From: Ignavibacteriota bacterium
Lineage (GTDB): Bacteria > Bacteroidota > Ignavibacteria > UBA10030 > SZUA-254
Reading direction: 5' to 3'
NCBI GenBank assembly: GCA_016212665.1
Contig: JACREZ010000023.1
Span: forward strand, 62,001 to 126,000
DNA: 64,000 nucleotides
This document shows positions 61,367 to 64,000 of this stretch, piece after piece (position 1 is the first letter of the stretch; every line of letters begins with the position of its first letter). The position numbers were made by a program, and so were the translations under genes. A model generated the notes under the pieces. The model saw only the letters and a list, made by a program, of their open reading frames with translations. It was not told the origin of the DNA and did not search any database.

Positions 61367-61915
61367 GTGAGTTTTTCATCGGATACTCAAATTATGATAC
61401 AGGTTCGGGACGGCGAGTTGCATAAGCTCGCACTCTTGTTCGAGCGGCATCATGTCGCTCTCTATAATTATTATGTTCGGCAAACTGGCGACCGCGACCT
61501 TAGCGAAGATTTCGTGCAGGAAGTGTTTCTCCGCATCATGAAATACCGCCACACGTTTCGCGGCGAAGGGGAGTTTCTTCCGTGGATGTATCACATCGCC
61601 CGCAATGTGCAGATTGACCACGCACGGAAATGGGGACGGGAAACAAAACTCGATAAAGAAACACACGACCAAATCGGTGACGACCCGATTCCCGACGCAC
61701 ACGTCGAGCAATTGCAAAATGTCGGTATGTTGCAAAAAGCACTCGCAAAACTATCGCCGGAAAAACGGGAAGTGTTACTCCTCAGCCGCTATCAGGAAAT
61801 GAAATATACCGCCATTGCAGAACTGCTTGGCTGTACGGTTGAAGTGGTCAAGGTTCGTGTTCATCGTGCGATGAATGATTTGAGAAAATATTATTTCCAA
61901 CTTGCAGGAGAATGA
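61367..61915 (+). CDS. ECF-type RNA polymerase sigma factor
   Basis: A 182-residue sigma factor. GTG 61367 gives the complete frame; ATG 61394 (MIQVRDGELHKLALLF) is an alternative. Region 2 is SEDFVQEVFLRIMKYRHTF and EFLPWMYHIARNVQIDHARK. Region 4 is LSPEKREVLLLSRYQEMKYT with AIAELLGCTVEVVKVRVHRA. The next gene encodes its anti-sigma factor with a 4-base ATGA overlap, so both are translationally coupled. The downstream DUF4097-type envelope genes are the probable regulon core. Confidence 0.93.
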   Translation: MSFSSDTQIMIQVRDGELHKLALLFERHHVALYNYYVRQTGDRDLSEDFVQEVFLRIMKYRHTFRGEGEFLPWMYHIARNVQIDHARKWGRETKLDKETHDQIGDDPIPDAHVEQLQNVGMLQKALAKLSPEKREVLLLSRYQEMKYTAIAELLGCTVEVVKVRVHRAMNDLRKYYFQLAGE

Positions 61916-62748
61916 CTATGAACAACAATCATATAAAAGAATACTTGCTTGAATACATCAACAACAATTTGGACACACCAACGGAAACATCGGTGCAACA
62001 ACATCTTGCCTCGTGCGAACCATGCAGGAAAGAATATGAATTGCTGAACACGTGGTGGACTGCGCTCGAACAACTTCCGAATGAAAAACCATCGGAAGAA
62101 GTACGCGAAAAGTTTTACAAAGTGTTGCAGGAAGAAATAGAAGCGACACTACGGTTGAAAACATACGCGCATCAAAAGCCGAAACGAAATTGGCTCGAAT
62201 TTCTTTTCCCGCAACAGGTTGCAGGACGATTTGCTTTTGCACTCGTCCTCATCGTTCTCGGCGGTTTCGTTGGCTACGTGATGAAGCAAGAGCCGCAGAT
62301 TGTTCAGACCGAAAACAAAACAGAATTAACACAACTTCACGAAGAAGTGATGATGATGAACCGACTGTTGACGGTATCGCTTCTTCAACAGCAATCTGCA
62401 AGCGAGCGTTTGAAGGGCGTCAGTTTGAGCTACCGTTCCGAAGGATCCGACCCGGAAATCACGGCGGCGCTTCTTCAGGCGCTCAAATATGACCCGAATG
62501 TCAATGTACGTCTTGCCGCGCTCGATGCGCTCGTTCGAAATGACGGGGAACAGACAATCAAAAAGGAATTACTCGAATCGCTTCCCAAACAATCTTCGCC
62601 GCTCGTGCAGATTGAAATCGTGGATTGGCTCATTCAGGTACGAGAAAAAACATCGCTCAACATTCTCAATCGGATGTTGAACAATCCTGATGTAAATAAA
62701 GCGGTCAAGGAACGGATAGAGTTGGGGATTCAGGAGATGAACTCTTGA
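61912..62748 (+). CDS. Anti-sigma factor with zinc-finger and HEAT-like region
   Basis: A 278-residue membrane protein. The N-terminal anti-sigma domain has the zinc motif H-x3-C-x2-C in VQQHLASCEPCRKEYE. A transmembrane helix lies at about 104-122 (FAFALVLIVLGGFVGYV), and the C-terminal periplasmic part contains HEAT-like helices (LLQALKYDPNVNVRLAALDAL; LVQIEIVDWLIQVREKT). The domain pair fits signal-controlled release of the cognate sigma factor 61367. HEAT repeats in this position are less usual and may bind a periplasmic partner. Confidence 0.88.
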   Translation: MTMNNNHIKEYLLEYINNNLDTPTETSVQQHLASCEPCRKEYELLNTWWTALEQLPNEKPSEEVREKFYKVLQEEIEATLRLKTYAHQKPKRNWLEFLFPQQVAGRFAFALVLIVLGGFVGYVMKQEPQIVQTENKTELTQLHEEVMMMNRLLTVSLLQQQSASERLKGVSLSYRSEGSDPEITAALLQALKYDPNVNVRLAALDALVRNDGEQTIKKELLESLPKQSSPLVQIEIVDWLIQVREKTSLNILNRMLNNPDVNKAVKERIELGIQEMNS

Positions 62749-62764
62749 CAATTCAAAATTCAAA
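62744..62764 (+). repeat. Short 7-nt-phased array over a stop codon
   Basis: Three units, one containing the TGA stop of the anti-sigma gene and then two ATTCAAA copies. Confidence 0.55.
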
Positions 62765-62795
62765 ATGAAAAAGTAAAAATATATTGGAGTAATTT

Positions 62796-63653
62796 ATGAA
62801 GAATGTAATAGTTTCGTTGTTGATGCTGATTGCAATTCCTTCTCTTACTGTTCAAAGTGAAGAGTTGACTGAGAAATTGGAAATCAGACGGTCGCTGAAG
62901 TTTATCAACGCGAACGATGCGAATAATTCGTTGCTTGTTGATAACATCAATGGCTCGATTGAAGTGACAGGATACGACGGCGATGTTGTGGAGTTGGTAG
63001 TTCATGAAACTATCACTGCTGAATCGAAGCGGAAGATTGAAGAAGCAAAACAAAAAGTGCGTGTTGATATCGAAGAAGAGGGAGATAGAATTCTTCTCTT
63101 CGTTGATGCGCCGTGGCGATGCGAAGACGGCTCGACAAATTACCGTGGCTACGATTATTATGGGTATGAAGTTGAATGTGATTTTGTGTTGAAAGTCCCA
63201 CGTAAAGTTGACATTCGTTTGAAAACGATTAATGATGGAACCATCAAAGTAACAAATGTTGAGGGAGCCTTTGTCGTCGAGAACGTGAATGGCGATGTGC
63301 GGTTACGCGATGTCAGCGGTTCGGGGAAAGCGCGAACAGTCGACGGCGATGTTGAAGTGAGTTTCAAGAAAAATCCGACCGAAGAATCATCGTTCAAGAC
63401 TATCAACGGCGAAGTAACCGTCAGACTTCAGGAAAACCTCTCTGCCGTTTTGGAATTTAAAACGATGAACGGAGAAGTCTATTCCGATTTTGATGTACAA
63501 TCGCTTCCGCTCAAATCTCCAACGATGAAACGACGAAACGGGATGAAAGTGTATAGAAGCGGCGACTCGTTCTCTGTGCGTGTCGGCAGCGGCGGACCGG
63601 AACTTTCGTTCGATACCTTGAACGGCGATATTTATGTTTCTAAGTATGAGTAA
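62796..63653 (+). CDS. Exported DUF4097-type beta-solenoid protein
   Basis: A 285-residue protein with a signal peptide (VIVSLLMLIAIPSLTVQS). It is followed by short repeats of the DUF4097 kind: VDNINGSIEVTGYDGDVVEL, LKTINDGTIKVTNVEGAF, VENVNGDVRLRDVSGSG, FKTINGEVTVRLQENLS and FDTLNGDIYVSKYE. Each repeat is a strand-turn-strand with NG at the turn, giving a right-handed beta-solenoid. Such proteins are thought to be envelope or stress-associated scaffolds. It belongs to the sigma/anti-sigma operon; ribosome site TTGGAG at 62783. Confidence 0.85.
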   Translation: MKNVIVSLLMLIAIPSLTVQSEELTEKLEIRRSLKFINANDANNSLLVDNINGSIEVTGYDGDVVELVVHETITAESKRKIEEAKQKVRVDIEEEGDRILLFVDAPWRCEDGSTNYRGYDYYGYEVECDFVLKVPRKVDIRLKTINDGTIKVTNVEGAFVVENVNGDVRLRDVSGSGKARTVDGDVEVSFKKNPTEESSFKTINGEVTVRLQENLSAVLEFKTMNGEVYSDFDVQSLPLKSPTMKRRNGMKVYRSGDSFSVRVGSGGPELSFDTLNGDIYVSKYE

Positions 63654-63663
63654 CAGACCACAA

Positions 63664-63680
63664 CCCCCTCTCAAGAGGGG
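63664..63680. terminator. Short hairpin after the DUF4097 gene
   Basis: CCCCTC / GAGGGG stem with a TCAA loop, followed by an A-rich run. This resembles a dispersed repeat more than a terminator, because the T-run lies on the wrong side. Confidence 0.35.
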
Positions 63681-63711
63681 ATTTAAAAAAAGATATTTTC
63701 AAAGGATAATT

Positions 63712-64000
63712 ATGAACACTAAAATCTTTCTTGCAATTTTCATTCTTGTATTCACTGCGTTCACGTTCAGCCAAACGGCAGGCGATGACAAAATCGTTGT
63801 TCCTCTCAGCGACCCATCGCGCCCGGTGTTTTTGAAAGTAAGCATTCTTAACGGCGGAATCACGGTGAAAGGATATTCCGGCAACGAAGTGATTGTCGAA
63901 GAACGGATTCGGGAATCCGACGAAGACCACGATGGAAAGAATGAAAAGAAGCGCGGACTGAAACGCATCCCAAACATGAGCACCGGCTTAACGGTTGAAG
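63712..64000 (+). CDS. Second DUF4097-like envelope protein, cut by the window end
   Basis: The first 96 codons only. AAAGGATAATT ribosome site, signal peptide (TKIFLAIFILVFTAFTFSQ) and then strands of the same kind as the preceding gene (VFLKVSILNGGITVKGYSG, where the LNGGITV turn matches the VNGDV-type repeat). It is therefore probably a paralogue of the DUF4097 protein and the fourth gene of the sigma operon. An insertion rich in charged residues (ESDEDHDGKNEKKRG) follows. Confidence 0.8.
   Translation, partial: MNTKIFLAIFILVFTAFTFSQTAGDDKIVVPLSDPSRPVFLKVSILNGGITVKGYSGNEVIVEERIRESDEDHDGKNEKKRGLKRIPNMSTGLTVE

Overview
The window looks like a chromosomal segment of a Bacteroidota/Chlorobi-group bacterium, most likely an Ignavibacteria-like lineage. 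The main reason is the type IX secretion (T9SS) sorting domain of the NYPNPFNP...LGxEVATLVN...SGVYFYKL type at the ends of two secreted proteins and in one orphan remnant. Other support comes from Reg_prop/Y_Y_Y sensor kinases, an S46 dipeptidyl-peptidase and many secreted beta-propeller proteins. Genes are packed on both strands. I found no rRNA, tRNA, CRISPR array, prophage or integrated plasmid.

Layout. 1-7.1 kb: the tail of a hydantoinase/dihydropyrimidinase, an AT-rich hypothetical gene, two tandem paralogous membrane-TPR proteins, an NCS1 nucleobase/hydantoin transporter and a DUF433/DUF5615 toxin-antitoxin-like pair. 7.1-19.4 kb: RecQ, a secreted YciI-like protein, a class III CoA-transferase, a Reg_prop histidine kinase with its LuxR-type regulator, a T9SS protein, a deoxynucleoside kinase, and the ctp-tmk pair. 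19.6-24.9 kb: two large secreted beta-propeller proteins, ending at a strong terminator. 24.9-28.3 kb: a 21-bp-phased tandem array, a hypothetical gene bracketed by inverted hairpin repeats, and an ECF sigma factor followed by a LiaF-like envelope protein. 28.4-32.4 kb: uvrA, then a REP-associated transposase (RAYT) between two copies of a 76-77 bp hairpin element, then a decayed T9SS gene. 32.4-39.8 kb: envelope proteins, an HEGGH membrane protein, a class C beta-lactamase-like hydrolase, an RlmI-type methyltransferase, class I aldolase, a YceI-TPR protein and a cold-shock protein. 40.1-47 kb: a GH76-like glycosidase, prolyl oligopeptidase, a proline-rich secreted protein and a DPP11-like S46 peptidase. 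47-53.6 kb: a MITE-like repeat, a membrane protein, a two-gene unit ending in a Regnase-like NYN ribonuclease with 14-residue repeats, a MoxR/ChlI-like AAA ATPase, an acetyltransferase and MazEF. 53.6-61.2 kb: an envelope operon (secreted protein, FecR-domain protein, large beta-barrel), then dxr-rseP and HicBA. 61.4-64 kb: ECF sigma, anti-sigma and two DUF4097-type envelope proteins, the last cut by the window edge.

The most unusual property of the sequence lies between the genes. At a dozen or more loci the DNA has an exact 7-nt period in which unit sequence drifts but phase does not. Several arrays begin on or just after a stop codon, and several have been read into proteins (CoA-transferase N-terminus, GH76-like linker, one T9SS domain, the beta-lactamase N-terminus and the start of UvrA). 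A longer array of about nineteen 21-bp units at 24996-25394 keeps phase in the same way. Together with the RAYT/REP pair, the compensatory hairpin pair at 25425/26366 and the inverted-repeat element at 47235-47333, this is a chromosome rich in short structured repeats. The other candidate for new biology is the unknown-protein/NYN-RNase pair at 48221-50718.
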